DNA of 64,000 bases, taken from the NCBI GenBank assembly GCA_964598225.1, contig CAZRBG010000004.1, positions 1 to 64,000 of the forward strand, read 5' to 3'. The position numbers were made by a program, and so were the translations under genes. This DNA comes from SG8-4 sp964598225. Lineage in GTDB: Bacteria > Planctomycetota > Phycisphaerae > Sedimentisphaerales > Anaerobacaceae. The notes beneath the pieces are model-generated. The model searched no databases. It saw only the letters and a program-made list of their open reading frames with translations, and was not told the origin of the DNA. Positions 21,171 to 31,029 of this stretch are shown here, in pieces (the stretch's first letter is position 1; each line of letters starts with the position of its first letter).

Positions 21171-22994
21171 ATGAAGATCCTAAATGTAACGTCCACAATT
21201 GTCAGAAAAGTCTTAACGTCAACGGCAGTCTTAGTGTTGCTAACGACAGGAACGTTCGCTCGTGAGCGGCGGGAGGTGCCGGCGTTGGTGGGGTTTGAGG
21301 TTGGGGCGGAGATGGATGAGATTGTGCCGGGGCGGTTTATTGTTGATCCGCCTACTATCGAGAATCTGGGTTTTCGGTGGTATATCGAGGGCGACAGCAA
21401 TCGGAATGCTTCGGTAAACGTTGAGTTTCACAAGAAGGGACAAAAACGATGGAAAGAAGCGCTGCCGATGCTCCGGGTTCATCATGAGGTCTCGAACCAG
21501 GCTTATGGGCCGTATCGAACGGGAAATTTGTTTGCCGGGAGCGTGCTATTTTTGGAACCGGCGACGACTTATGAAGTTCGCTTTACGATGCGCGATCCCG
21601 ACGGCGGCGCGCCGGACGAGCCGAAGACCGTCGAGGTGACTACGCGGGAGATCCCAAAAGCATTCGATGGCGGGAGAATCATTAAGGCTACCGTCGAAAA
21701 AGGACTGATAGCGGCTTACGAGCAAGCCCGGCCCGGAGATGTTATACAGCTTCGGCCCGGTGTCTACAAGGGTCCGTTCGAGTTAAACAAAGCGGGCACG
21801 GCCGAGCGGCCCATTGTCTTTCGCGGTCCTTCCGATGGCGAGGCGATTCTCGAAGCCGACGGCGTCGGCGGCAGGTCAAAGATCATCACGCTCAATGGAA
21901 CACATCATCTGCATTTCGAGGAGCTGACGTTTCGCAGCGCCCATACGGCGGTTTATGCCGCAAAGCCAGGGGGCTCCGATGGTCTGGTCATTCGGCATTG
22001 TAAGATTCACGACGTAGTTTATGGCATCAACACCGGCTGTGAGAATTCGAGGAACTGGTACATCGCCGATAATGACATCGTAGGCATCAACCCAACGTGG
22101 TATCCCCGGCCGTCCAAGACCTATATGAGTCCCGGGCACACCGGAGTCAACGTGTACGGGCAGGGACACGTGATCTGCTACAACAGGATCACAAGATTCA
22201 GCGACTCGGCGGCGATTTACAACTTCGGCCCGCCGGTGGATGACGTGCTCAAGCACTGCGTGAATATAGACTTCTACAACAACGACTTGTCCTGGGCGCA
22301 GGATGATACGTTTGAGGCCGACTACGGCTGCCACAACGTTCGGTTTTATCGCAATCGCTGCTATAACACGCACACGGGGATGTCTACGCAGCCTTTTTAC
22401 GGAGGTCCGGTTTATCTGATCCGCAACGAGGTTTACGGGATTACCAGCCTCAGCTACAAGCTGAACAATTACCCCGCCGGCATTTTGGCTTACAATAATA
22501 CTACTTGCTGTGCCGGGTCTGGTTTTCGTCCGCCGCCGATCTGGCAAAACGGCCATTTCCGGAACAATCTGATTATGGGCGGCTCGGGATATGCGCTGAT
22601 CTCCGGCTCGCCTACGGCATACAGCACGATGGATTACAACGCCTACCGCCGCAACGATCCCGAACGGTTCATCCGTTGGAAAGGCCACCGGGGCGAGACG
22701 AGACATTTTAAGTCGCTCGATGCGTTCTACAAGGCCACAGGGCTCGAAGAGCACGGTATGACGGTGGATTACGATGCTTTCGTAACGGCCGGACCGCCGG
22801 AGAAAGGCAAGAGCTACGGACCGAGCGATTATGACCTGCGACTGCAAAGGGACGCCGGAGTGGTTGACGCCGGCACTGTTCTCGCCCAGATTACGGACGG
22901 CTTCACCGGCAAGGCGCCAGACGTGGGTTGCTATGAACTTGATCGAAAGCCGCACCGCTATGGACCGCGTCCATCTCGGAAAAGCTCCAGGTAA
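21171..22994 (+). CDS. Secreted right-handed beta-helix (pectate lyase-like) protein
   Basis: A 607-residue exported protein. A signal peptide (about 1-31, ending TTGTFA) is followed by a fibronectin-like domain (about 55-150, with TTYEVRFTMRDPDGG) and a parallel beta-helix (about 165-520). The helix begins GLIAAYEQARPGDVIQLRPG, IVFRGPSDGEAILEADG, and later coils include NDDTFEADYG-type metal-binding loops seen in pectate lyases (here AQDDTFEADYGCHNVRFY). Polysaccharide lyase or glycan-binding activity is likely but the substrate is open. I start at the ATG at 21171 because the signal peptide then has a normal length; the frame is open to 21135. Confidence 0.75.
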   Translation: MKILNVTSTIVRKVLTSTAVLVLLTTGTFARERREVPALVGFEVGAEMDEIVPGRFIVDPPTIENLGFRWYIEGDSNRNASVNVEFHKKGQKRWKEALPMLRVHHEVSNQAYGPYRTGNLFAGSVLFLEPATTYEVRFTMRDPDGGAPDEPKTVEVTTREIPKAFDGGRIIKATVEKGLIAAYEQARPGDVIQLRPGVYKGPFELNKAGTAERPIVFRGPSDGEAILEADGVGGRSKIITLNGTHHLHFEELTFRSAHTAVYAAKPGGSDGLVIRHCKIHDVVYGINTGCENSRNWYIADNDIVGINPTWYPRPSKTYMSPGHTGVNVYGQGHVICYNRITRFSDSAAIYNFGPPVDDVLKHCVNIDFYNNDLSWAQDDTFEADYGCHNVRFYRNRCYNTHTGMSTQPFYGGPVYLIRNEVYGITSLSYKLNNYPAGILAYNNTTCCAGSGFRPPPIWQNGHFRNNLIMGGSGYALISGSPTAYSTMDYNAYRRNDPERFIRWKGHRGETRHFKSLDAFYKATGLEEHGMTVDYDAFVTAGPPEKGKSYGPSDYDLRLQRDAGVVDAGTVLAQITDGFTGKAPDVGCYELDRKPHRYGPRPSRKSSR

Positions 22995-23034
22995 TACTTA
23001 TTCCAGAGACATAAGATGAGCAAAGCGGAATGGA

Positions 23035-24453
23035 CTAATTTGTAGTTTCAGATTTGTAGATGCCGCCGAAGTTTATGTGGCCCCAGCCGGTGCGGGCTTT
23101 GTCTACTATGCGGATGAAGACCTTCTTTACCTTCCATTTGCGGGTGTCGACGTATTCGCGATCGAAGCGGTTCGATTGCTTGCCGACGAGGCGCACGAGT
23201 TCCCGGTCGTTCCCGGCCTCGACGAGGCTGACGTAAGTCTTGCTCATGTCCGAGCCGCCCGAGACAAGCAGGATGTAGCTGTCTTGCTCGATGGTGAAGA
23301 CGGGCGATTCGATGACGCCGGTAAGGTTGTCGTTTAGCTTGCCGTTCGGGGTCTCCGAAGTCGCTATGAAGTGCTTAGTCGCAGGCGAAAAGTTGCTGCG
23401 AGTCGAGGTTGTGAAAACTCCGGGGAGGTCTCCTTCTTTGACTTTCCACTTTGCTCTGGTCTCGGCGTTGTCGAAATCGAGGACGGGCTTGCCCAGCTTG
23501 TCATTGTGCTCGACCCATTTCAGCCTGGCGATGTGAATGCCCTTCAAAGAGGGCATGAGCGAAGCGATGTAGTATTGGTCCTCGTGGAGGATTATCTCAG
23601 GCGCCGCCACCGGCAGCGTGCAGATGAATCCTTTATCGTTGTCGATGCCGAAGTTCAGTGGATTCGTCGAATGATAAACGCTTGTCTGGGCGTTCCTGCC
23701 GTAGCGCTGCGTTCGGAACAGATAATAATTGCCGGGCGAAAGCTCGACGACGTGCGGGCACTCGGCCGACCAGCGATAGTCGCCGCTTCGCCCGCCGTAT
23801 GCGACCACGCACGAATGCGACCATTTGTATGAAGCCAGATCGCGCGTCGTGCGGCAGAAATCGTAGCCGTGCACGTCGGTGTGGCCGGTGTAGTAGCAGT
23901 ACCACAGGTCGCCGCTCTTCAGCAGCATCGGGTCGCGCGAGTTCAGGCCGGGGCCTTCGGAGAAGACGCCCGTCTTGCCGCCGGGTTGAATGACGCGAGT
24001 GAACTTCTTGCCGTCGGCGCTGGTTGAAAAGCAGATGTTCACCCAATCGCCGTAGGCCATGTAATAGAGATTGCCCTGTTTGACAACGTGTGGGGCCTGC
24101 TGGCCGCCCAGAGTCTCGCCCAGGTCGATTCGTGCCTTCTGCGCAATGCCCATCGGCTTCCAGTCGGTGTTTGTGAGCTTGTCACCCTGCCAGCGATGAA
24201 ACAGCCGGGTATTGCCGCCGCAGCCCGTGTGCCGGATGCAGGACCACAACTGCCATGTCCCGTCACTCGCCTGCCAGACGCCGAAATCCACGGGCTGCTG
24301 CTTGGCCCGCGTGTATTCGCCCAGGTCCGGATTTCCCGCCACCTGCCACCAGGGCCCGTCAATTATCGGGCGATACATTTGCTCGGCGCTGCACGCAATG
24401 TTAGTCGTCACTATGATTGCGGCGATAATCAATAATGAATGCTTGATTCCCAT
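23035..24453 (-). CDS. Secreted five-bladed propeller glycosidase (GH32/GH43-like) with CBM
   Basis: A 472-residue exported protein: signal (MGIKHSLLIIAAIIVTTNIA), a beta-propeller (about 25-310) with repeated DGTWQLWSCIRHTG, GNLYYMAYGDWVN, SGDLWYCYYTG and GNYYLFRTQRYG blades, and a C-terminal beta-sandwich (about 320-470) with SYILLVSGGSDMSKTYVSLV and VFIRIVDKARTGWGHINFGG, as in the second module of GH32-type enzymes. The substrate cannot be read from the sequence. The ATG at 24453 follows GGGAGG; the frame extends 12 codons further upstream without a site. It is convergent with the beta-helix gene. Confidence 0.78.
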   Translation of the reverse strand: MGIKHSLLIIAAIIVTTNIACSAEQMYRPIIDGPWWQVAGNPDLGEYTRAKQQPVDFGVWQASDGTWQLWSCIRHTGCGGNTRLFHRWQGDKLTNTDWKPMGIAQKARIDLGETLGGQQAPHVVKQGNLYYMAYGDWVNICFSTSADGKKFTRVIQPGGKTGVFSEGPGLNSRDPMLLKSGDLWYCYYTGHTDVHGYDFCRTTRDLASYKWSHSCVVAYGGRSGDYRWSAECPHVVELSPGNYYLFRTQRYGRNAQTSVYHSTNPLNFGIDNDKGFICTLPVAAPEIILHEDQYYIASLMPSLKGIHIARLKWVEHNDKLGKPVLDFDNAETRAKWKVKEGDLPGVFTTSTRSNFSPATKHFIATSETPNGKLNDNLTGVIESPVFTIEQDSYILLVSGGSDMSKTYVSLVEAGNDRELVRLVGKQSNRFDREYVDTRKWKVKKVFIRIVDKARTGWGHINFGGIYKSETTN

Positions 24454-24517
24454 ATTCAATCTACCTCCCGTTATGTTTTTCTCTTCCATTATGTTCTATT
24501 GCCTTTCGATGCCAACC

Positions 24518-24545
24518 TGTCATTCCCGCCTGCGCGGGAATGACA
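24518..24545. repeat. TGTCATTCCCGC hairpin repeat
   Basis: TGTCATTCCCGC and GCGGGAATGACA form a perfect 12-bp stem around a 4-base loop. It belongs to the family whose ends flank 3431-3548 and 35960-36054. Confidence 0.7.
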
Positions 24546-24735
24546 ACTTTAACTATGACACCATGTTTTCAAGTCAATTTCAACATTGTTTCGATGAACC
24601 TATCACCAAATGCGCCGCCAAAAGCCTGATAATTTTTAGGCAAATATGTTTGCCATCAGCGCCGGCTCCTAATAAAATGCTGGCAATATGACCACAGAGA
24701 ACTGAACGATCAACAGAAATCAGGAGGATAAGGCC

Positions 24736-25755
24736 ATGCTAAAAGTTGGCATTGTTGGCTTCGGATTCATGGGCCAGACGCATTACAAGTGCTGGAAGCA
24801 GATCGAAGACGCCGAGGTCGCGGCGATCTGCGACGTTAATCCGAACATAGAAGAAGACACGAAAAGGGCGGTAGGCAACATCGGCGACGGTGAGGCGGAG
24901 GTGGATTTCAGCACGCTGGAGGTCTACTCGGATTTCGACCGGATGCTGACCGAGGCGAATCTCGACGCGATTTCGTTGACGGTGCCGACCTACCTGCACC
25001 CCGAGAACGCGGTGAAGGCGCTATCGGCCGGCCTGCACGTTATGTGCGAAAAGCCCATGGCTCTGACGGCCGAAGCGTGCAAACCGATGATCGCCGCGGC
25101 TGAGGCAAACGGCAAGGTCCTGCAGATCGGTCACTGCGTCCGCTTCTGGCCCGAGTACGCCAGGGCGAAAGAGATAATCGACTCGGGCGAGCACGGCAGA
25201 GTTATTTCGGCGACATTCCAGCGCCTCGGCGCCGCTCCCGCATGGAGCATCGACAACTGGTTCCATGACGAGACGCGAAGCGGTGGGATGGCGCTCGACC
25301 TGCACATCCACGACGCCGACTACGTTCAGTATTTGTTCGGAATGCCGAAAGCGGTTCGCAGCGTCGGAGGGAAAAATCCCGCCGGTGAACTGGTGCATAT
25401 CTCGACTCAGTATCTTTACGACAACGACGCGGCTATCACCGCCGAGGGCGGATGGGCGATGATGCCGGCGTTCGGGTTCGAGATGAGCTTCAACATCGTG
25501 CTGGAAAAGGCGACGCTTGTCTACGACCTGACTCGCGATCCGACGTTCAGGCTCTGTCCGACCGAAGGCCAGGCGATACAGCCCGGGGTCGCGGAAGGTG
25601 ACGGCTGGCTCCGCCAGATACAGCATTTCGCGAAAGCCGCGAGCGGCGAGAAGGTTGAATCAATAATAACACTTGAGGAATCGATGAATTCGGTCAAGAT
25701 TGTCGACGCTGAGAAGGAATCAGCGAACACCGGACAGAAGATTTCGATCGGCTAA
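24736..25755 (+). CDS. Gfo/Idh/MocA family oxidoreductase, cytoplasmic
   Basis: A 339-residue NAD(P)-dependent sugar oxidoreductase without signal peptide. The Rossmann fold starts KVGIVGFGFMGQTHYKCW, the cofactor loop is HVMCEKPMALTAEACKPM, and the substrate domain includes RSGGMALDLHIHDADYVQYL with the catalytic Asp/His pair. A ribosome site (CAGGAGGATAAGG) precedes the ATG. It is followed 36 bases later by a sugar isomerase/epimerase-like gene and then an MFS carrier, a classic uptake-and-catabolism trio. Confidence 0.92.
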   Translation: MLKVGIVGFGFMGQTHYKCWKQIEDAEVAAICDVNPNIEEDTKRAVGNIGDGEAEVDFSTLEVYSDFDRMLTEANLDAISLTVPTYLHPENAVKALSAGLHVMCEKPMALTAEACKPMIAAAEANGKVLQIGHCVRFWPEYARAKEIIDSGEHGRVISATFQRLGAAPAWSIDNWFHDETRSGGMALDLHIHDADYVQYLFGMPKAVRSVGGKNPAGELVHISTQYLYDNDAAITAEGGWAMMPAFGFEMSFNIVLEKATLVYDLTRDPTFRLCPTEGQAIQPGVAEGDGWLRQIQHFAKAASGEKVESIITLEESMNSVKIVDAEKESANTGQKISIG

Positions 25756-25791
25756 AGCTATGGATAAGGATTTGATTGGGAGAACGGCAAA

Positions 25792-26604
25792 ATGAAGTGT
25801 AAAAATTGGCCTGTAGGAGCTTGCACGTGGTCACTGCAGACGAACGTTGAAGGCGTGGCGGAAACGCTTAAAAATATCGGGATCGAGCACGTACATCTGG
25901 CTGTGCGAAGCGCGGTTGAAGAGGGCGGCGATGAGTACATGGCCGCGGTTCAGAAGCAGGGCTGGACGATTACGGCGACGATGATCGACTTTCCGCAGGA
26001 GGATTATTCCACGCTCGAACGAATCAAGGTCACCGGCGGAATCGCCCCCGATGACTGCTGGCAGCGCAATCGCGACCTGTTTCTCGGCGCGGTGGACGTG
26101 ACGGTTAAGCTCGGGGTAAAATACCTGGCGATGCACGCCGGATTCGTCGATGAGAGCGATGCCGCGTATGCAAAGAAGTTTTATGACCGCATCAAAACTC
26201 TCGCCGACGCGGCGGGGGAGAAGGACATCATGCTCCTTCTGGAAACGGGCCAGGAAACAGCCGAGGAACTGAAGCATCTCCTCGAGCAACTCAACCACCC
26301 GGCTGTCGGCGTCAATTACGATCCGGCGAACATAATTCTCTACGACAAGGGCGATCCCATCGAATCGGTGAAGCTGCTGGCGCCGTGGATCAAGCATATC
26401 CACATAAAAGACGCCAACCGAACCAAACAGCCCGGCACGTGGGGCGAAGAAGTTCCCTGGGGCGACGGACAAGTCGGGCCCGAGAGGTTCCTCAACACCC
26501 TGACCGAGATCGGCTTTAACGGCGCTCTGGCGATCGAGCGCGAGGCCGGCGACGACAGACCGGGCGACATTAAACTCGCAGCCGAAAGACTGAGTAGTTT
26601 GTAG
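25792..26604 (+). CDS. Sugar phosphate isomerase/epimerase-like TIM barrel
   Basis: A 270-residue protein of the AP-endonuclease-2/xylose isomerase-like superfamily. Landmarks are the strand LAMHAGFVDE, LLLETGQETAEELKHLL with a metal-site Glu, VGVNYDPANIILYDKGDP with metal-site Asp, WIKHIHIKDA with metal-site His, and a C-terminal ALAIEREAGDDR Glu. The four metal ligands are therefore present. It probably isomerises or epimerises the keto sugar handled by the oxidoreductase upstream; the exact substrate is open. Confidence 0.88.
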   Translation: MKCKNWPVGACTWSLQTNVEGVAETLKNIGIEHVHLAVRSAVEEGGDEYMAAVQKQGWTITATMIDFPQEDYSTLERIKVTGGIAPDDCWQRNRDLFLGAVDVTVKLGVKYLAMHAGFVDESDAAYAKKFYDRIKTLADAAGEKDIMLLLETGQETAEELKHLLEQLNHPAVGVNYDPANIILYDKGDPIESVKLLAPWIKHIHIKDANRTKQPGTWGEEVPWGDGQVGPERFLNTLTEIGFNGALAIEREAGDDRPGDIKLAAERLSSL

Positions 26605-26724
26605 TGTGCCCGTAAGGGCATTTCAATAGCCATCGAAATAACGCCTTACGGCGTCACTACAAACATCTCTCGTAAGCTCGTGCCGCCAAAGACAAGGTTT
26701 TCAAAGCAGGTTAAGGAGAGAAAA

Positions 26725-28515
26725 ATGGACAAGGCCAAAATGAGCATCGCAGTTCGTCTGAGCATAATGATGTTCCTCCAGTACATGATGTTCGCCGTGT
26801 GGTGGGTGCCGCTGGCGGCCTACCTGACGAATCTGGGGGTTTCACCAAACTACAAGTTCTGGATTCTGAGCGTCATGCCGCTGGGTTGCCTGATCGCACC
26901 CGTCATCTGTATGATCGCAGACCGTCATTTCGCAAGCCAAAAGGTGTTGACGATACTGAATTTTGCTTGCGCGGTGTTGTTCTTCCTGGGCGCCCGACAG
27001 ACGAGCGCGCCTGCTCTGTTCGTTATCTTGCTGGTGGGAATGTTTTGCTATATGCCGACCTGGAGCCTGACCAACGCTATCGCCATGGCAAACTACCCGT
27101 CCGAGAAGTTCCCTAAAATTCGAGTTTTTGGCTCAATAGGCTGGGTCGCCGCCGCAGTTTTCGGTCTCGGCGCATCTACCAGCCTGTTCGGCGAAAGGGT
27201 CATTGACGGAACCGCAATTCCCCTCTATTGCGGTGCCGGGACCGCGCTGGTTGCGGCCATTCTCAACCTCACGCTGCCCAACACGCCGCCACCGGCCAAG
27301 GACAAGGAATCATCTGTCGTGGATGCACTGGGGCTGCGGGCGCTTACGTTGCTCAAGAATCTCAACTTCGCTTTGTTCATCCTTGTTTCTCTGCTGGTGA
27401 TGATTCCCTTCACGCTTTATTTCTCGCTGGGCTCTCAGTTCTTCAAGAGCGAAGGGTTCGAGCAGGTCACGGCAACCATGAACCTCGGACAACTGGGAGA
27501 GATATTCCTGATGCTGCTCGTACCGCTGGCTCTGGCGAAATTCGGCATCAAATGGACGATGGTAGCCGGAGTGGGGGCTTTAGCGCTAAGGTACGTGGCG
27601 CTATGGGGTGGATTTGCAGGCGACCTGACCTTCCTGTATTACGTCGCGATCCTCGTTCATGGAATTATCTTCGGCTTCTTCTTCGTCGGCGGCCAGGTTT
27701 ACGTGGACAAGAAGGCGCCGCCGGAGATCCGCGCTCAGGCCCAGGGATTAATCGTCCTGATCTGTTTCGGCGTCGGCATGTTGATCGGCACATTCTTTAA
27801 CGTCCGGCTCATCGAAAACTATACCGATGAATCGGAAGTTGTTACCGCCGGATATGCAATGCCGACAGTCTCTCCTTCAGACGGATCGGCGGTTGCCGAT
27901 GTCGACCTTTCAGCGGTCGCCCTATATGATCGAGCCCTTTCCGAAGACGAAATCAAGGCCCTGAAGGCGCGGGATTTGGAACAAGACGATGAGATGGTGC
28001 TGGAGATCACCGACGGGGCCGAGGAGCCCGTCAATCTGACAGATGGACTGCTGGCTTCGGGAGACAGCGTCTCCGCTGTTGCCGATGCTACGCCTCAAAC
28101 CGCCCTGACGTTTTCGGCTGTCCTGAGTCTGCCGGAAAGTGAAGATGCTGCATCGGGGGAATTGTTCGCTATCGGTGAAGGCGATGATGCAATCGTACTG
28201 GGCCTGGAAGACGACAAGCTCTTCTGGCGGGTCGATGCGGCCACAATTTCGCAGAAATTGCCCTTGCCTCGCGGGACAGATGATGAGGGTAATCCAAACA
28301 AAGTCCATGTCGCGGGAGCCTATAACGGTGAATTGATCAAGCTGTACGTGAACGGCGACCTCTACGAACGAGTAAACTGGAATCCGGTCTTTGCTATCAC
28401 CACCATCATCTCGGTTGTGCTATTGGCTGCGCTGGCTGTTGTCTTCCGCGATGATGTCTCGTCGAAAGAAAAAGCTGAGGAGTCCGAGCCGGCCGAGCAG
28501 TCAAAGGAGAGTTAA
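26725..28515 (+). CDS. MFS transporter with a lectin-like (LamG) domain inserted before TM12
   Basis: A 596-residue carrier of the NupG/nucleoside-permease-like branch of the major facilitator superfamily. Eleven hydrophobic helices lie before residue 360. A hydrophilic insert of about 190 residues (362-552) follows, then one last helix (about 555-574) and an acidic tail. The insert has LamG hallmarks in swapped order: VALYDRALSEDEIKAL (398-413), normally the end of such domains, precedes KVHVAGAYNGELIKLYVNGD (526-545), normally the middle. In MFS topology this loop faces the periplasm. The ATG at 26725 follows GGAGAG. It probably imports a sugar or nucleoside for the two enzymes upstream. 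Confidence 0.85.
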   Translation: MDKAKMSIAVRLSIMMFLQYMMFAVWWVPLAAYLTNLGVSPNYKFWILSVMPLGCLIAPVICMIADRHFASQKVLTILNFACAVLFFLGARQTSAPALFVILLVGMFCYMPTWSLTNAIAMANYPSEKFPKIRVFGSIGWVAAAVFGLGASTSLFGERVIDGTAIPLYCGAGTALVAAILNLTLPNTPPPAKDKESSVVDALGLRALTLLKNLNFALFILVSLLVMIPFTLYFSLGSQFFKSEGFEQVTATMNLGQLGEIFLMLLVPLALAKFGIKWTMVAGVGALALRYVALWGGFAGDLTFLYYVAILVHGIIFGFFFVGGQVYVDKKAPPEIRAQAQGLIVLICFGVGMLIGTFFNVRLIENYTDESEVVTAGYAMPTVSPSDGSAVADVDLSAVALYDRALSEDEIKALKARDLEQDDEMVLEITDGAEEPVNLTDGLLASGDSVSAVADATPQTALTFSAVLSLPESEDAASGELFAIGEGDDAIVLGLEDDKLFWRVDAATISQKLPLPRGTDDEGNPNKVHVAGAYNGELIKLYVNGDLYERVNWNPVFAITTIISVVLLAALAVVFRDDVSSKEKAEESEPAEQSKES

Positions 28516-28521
28516 CGGCGT

Positions 28522-28959
28522 TTAAGCCCGACGGGCAGGGGTATTGCAGTAAATGGTTTGGCTCGTGTCTATGGTGTGAAATTCTGCGCCTCGTCCGGGT
28601 CGAGGTTTGGAGTAGTCCGGGGCTTTGGCGCGGATTTCGAAGCGTCCGTCATCGTGGAGCTTGATCTCAAGCGGAACAATCGTGACACCCTGTTGATTGA
28701 TGGTTTGCGCGGTTTCGGGAAGGTCTTTGCCGCGGGCCTGTTCTCGCGTCAGCGGCGGGATGTTCGCGTTGTAAAACGCGGTGTACCACCACTTGCCGTC
28801 TTTGCTCTTGAATGGCGTGCCGTGGCCGAGGAAGCGTCCGGCGAACTGCCTCGGTCCGTATCGGTTTTTGTTGCCGGTGGCCCAAGTGATCTGTATAATT
28901 GCGCGGACGTCTTTGATTATCACGCCCATTCTGGTTCTGTTAAGGGTACTATCATTCAC
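28522..28959 (-). pseudogene. C-terminal fragment of a GH43-type secreted glycosidase
   Basis: A 145-codon frame with a glycosidase-like end: ITWATGNKNRYGPRQFAGRF, then LGHGTPFKSKDGKWWYTAFY and NQQGVTIVPLEIKLHDDG. This pattern is familiar from the C-terminal part of planctomycete GH43-like propeller proteins. There is no signal peptide and no start region of such an enzyme upstream; the first residues run straight into the next gene's leader. It begins only with a weak GTG. I infer a leftover of a larger gene. Confidence 0.55.
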
Positions 28960-28985
28960 AAAATAGACTTTGCAAGGAGAATACT

Positions 28986-30035
28986 ATGACCAGTAACACG
29001 TCCGTTCCTTTTTGCACGGAAAGAGGTTCTGTGCGCGACGTTTTGCTTTGGCTGACACTCTGCTTACTTTTATTTACGTTCGGCTGTGGGAAGTCGGAAC
29101 CGGAAGATTCGGAACGCAACGATGATTCTACTGTTACTACATCCGTTCAAGGTTCGGATAGGCAGACCTCTTCGCCGACAAAAAGCACCATTCAACCAAA
29201 GACGGACGGCGATTCTGGAATCGTCGTTGAATTGCTCGATCCGGGAGCTGAGCCGAGATCGGCGCTGCGATATAAGTTTCGGGCGGGACGGAGTGAGACA
29301 ATGGTAACGGTAACGGAGATGTCGATGACTATGGAAATGACGGGGCAGAAAGCCCCCGAATCGAAAATGCCGCCCTCGCAGATGACTATGACCATCGACA
29401 GCAAAGAAGTGTCGCCGAAGGGGGACTTGCGCTACGAATTCAAACTTGAAAAAGCCGAGGTGCTGACCGACCCCAATGCAAATCCCATGATGGTGGCTGG
29501 AATGAAGCAGTCTTTGAGCAACATGGTCGGCATGAACGGGTGGGCTACCGTCACGCCGAGAGGATTTACTACGGACGCCGAAATACGAATGCCTCCCGGG
29601 GCCGATCCGATGTCGGAACGGGCAATGGGCAACATGAGACAGTCGATGAAGCAAATGTCGGCGCCACTTCCGGACGAGCCGGTCGGAAGAGGCGCGAGGT
29701 GGCGCGTGACTATGCCGTTAGAGACAAACGGGATGAAGATCACGCAGACCGCAACCTATGAGCTTCTGGAAATTCAGGGTGATGTGGCGAAGCTCAACGT
29801 CGCGATCGAGCAATTCGCCGAACAGGAGCAGATAAACGCGCCCGGAGCACAATCCGGCACAAAAACGTCGCTGGAATCCCTCACCTCTTCCGGCGAAGGG
29901 ACCGTTAAGCTGCGGACGACGGACATGGTTCCGACCGCCAACATAAACTTGACGACCACAAACGTGGTCTCAGCCAATAACCGGAAAATGAAGACAACAA
30001 TGAAAATGGCCATGAAAATTAGCCCCGGCAACTGA
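28986..30035 (+). CDS. Met-rich exported lipoprotein (DUF6263-like)
   Basis: A 349-residue protein with a long N-terminus before the lipobox (LWLTLCLLLFTFGCGKS), a Ser/Thr-rich linker and a beta-rich domain. Methionine is frequent: TEMSMTMEMTGQ, MPPSQMTMTIDSK, NPMMVAGMKQSLSNMVGMNG. The alternating-strand pattern around GATWRVTMPLE-type segments (here GARWRVTMPLETNGMKITQ) resembles the DUF6263 family of planctomycete exported proteins of unknown role. AAGGAG precedes the ATG. Nothing in the neighbourhood fixes its function; metal binding by the Met clusters is only a possibility. Confidence 0.6.
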   Translation: MTSNTSVPFCTERGSVRDVLLWLTLCLLLFTFGCGKSEPEDSERNDDSTVTTSVQGSDRQTSSPTKSTIQPKTDGDSGIVVELLDPGAEPRSALRYKFRAGRSETMVTVTEMSMTMEMTGQKAPESKMPPSQMTMTIDSKEVSPKGDLRYEFKLEKAEVLTDPNANPMMVAGMKQSLSNMVGMNGWATVTPRGFTTDAEIRMPPGADPMSERAMGNMRQSMKQMSAPLPDEPVGRGARWRVTMPLETNGMKITQTATYELLEIQGDVAKLNVAIEQFAEQEQINAPGAQSGTKTSLESLTSSGEGTVKLRTTDMVPTANINLTTTNVVSANNRKMKTTMKMAMKISPGN

Positions 30036-30230
30036 GCCCGGATGGAATTTACACGAGTTCGAACCGCAGATACCTGCGGCACAAGTTTCACGGATGACAC
30101 GGATCAAACAACCGGCAGGATGCGATGCATCGCGCCCCCCTGATAATGATTTTAGTATTGCTGTCTGCCAGAATGATGGTGACAGTGCATAGAAAACGAT
30201 AACTGTCAATAATAAACAAGGAAAGAAAGA

Positions 30231-31022
30231 ATGACTCGGAGCGTCAATTACTTTATTGTGTTGGCCCTGATGGTTGCGGTCTGTCTTGGAGGGTGTTCGC
30301 ATCTCGATTCTACGGAGCCGGGCCGGCCCGAATTGAGCATCCTGACCTACAACGTTCATCATTGCGAGGGGACCGATGGAAAATTCGATTATGAGCGTAT
30401 CGCAGGCATCATCAATGACCTCAAGCCGGACGTTGCGGCACTCCAGGAGATCGACATCAAGACCAAGCGCGCATCCGGCGTCAACCAGGCGGCGGTTCTG
30501 GCCGAGCTCACGGGCCTGAGCTACACCTTCGGCCGGGCGATCGACTATGAGTCCGGCCAGTACGGTCTGGCGATTCTTTCCCGTTTTGCTCTTCGTGATG
30601 TGACCAACACTGCTCTTCCCACGCGGCCCGGCAGCGAGCCGAGAATCGCCCTGGCCGCTCGTATCAGGCCTGATACCGGCCCGGCTGAAATTATGTTTGT
30701 GGATACGCATCTGTGCCATCGCAACGAGCAGGTCCGAAAGATGCAAACGACGCGGCTCAATGAGTTTGCTAACTCTGAAAACGATGTTCCGGTCATCCTC
30801 GCAGGAGATTTCAATGCCCGGCCGTTGAGCGAGCCGATGAAGGTGCTGCTCGAATCCGACTGGCTGGATGCCGTGGCGCCGCAATCCCGAATCGACTACG
30901 TGCTCCTGCGAAAGAAGGATCCCTGGCAGGTCGTCGAAGTAAGAGTTGTTGAAGAACCCGTCGCGTCCGACCACGACCCGGTCCTTGTCACCGTCCGATG
31001 GATGGGTGGACCGAACAATTGA
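30231..31022 (+). CDS. Endonuclease/exonuclease/phosphatase family lipoprotein
   Basis: A 263-residue lipoprotein (VCLGGCSH lipobox) with an EEP fold. The metal and catalytic segments are all present: LSILTYNVHHCEG, VAALQEIDIKTKR (Glu), FVDTHLCHRNEQVR (Asp, His), VILAGDFNARP (Asp, Asn), SRIDYVLL and ASDHDPVLVTV (terminal Asp-His). Members hydrolyse phosphodiesters or phospholipid head groups outside the cytoplasm. A good ribosome site (AAGGAAAG) precedes the ATG. The substrate is not evident. Confidence 0.9.
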   Translation: MTRSVNYFIVLALMVAVCLGGCSHLDSTEPGRPELSILTYNVHHCEGTDGKFDYERIAGIINDLKPDVAALQEIDIKTKRASGVNQAAVLAELTGLSYTFGRAIDYESGQYGLAILSRFALRDVTNTALPTRPGSEPRIALAARIRPDTGPAEIMFVDTHLCHRNEQVRKMQTTRLNEFANSENDVPVILAGDFNARPLSEPMKVLLESDWLDAVAPQSRIDYVLLRKKDPWQVVEVRVVEEPVASDHDPVLVTVRWMGGPNN

Positions 31023-31029
31023 GCCTTCT

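Noticed and set aside
21876..22955. 359-codon minus-strand frame
   Set aside because: Opposite the beta-helix gene, with no recognisable protein features.
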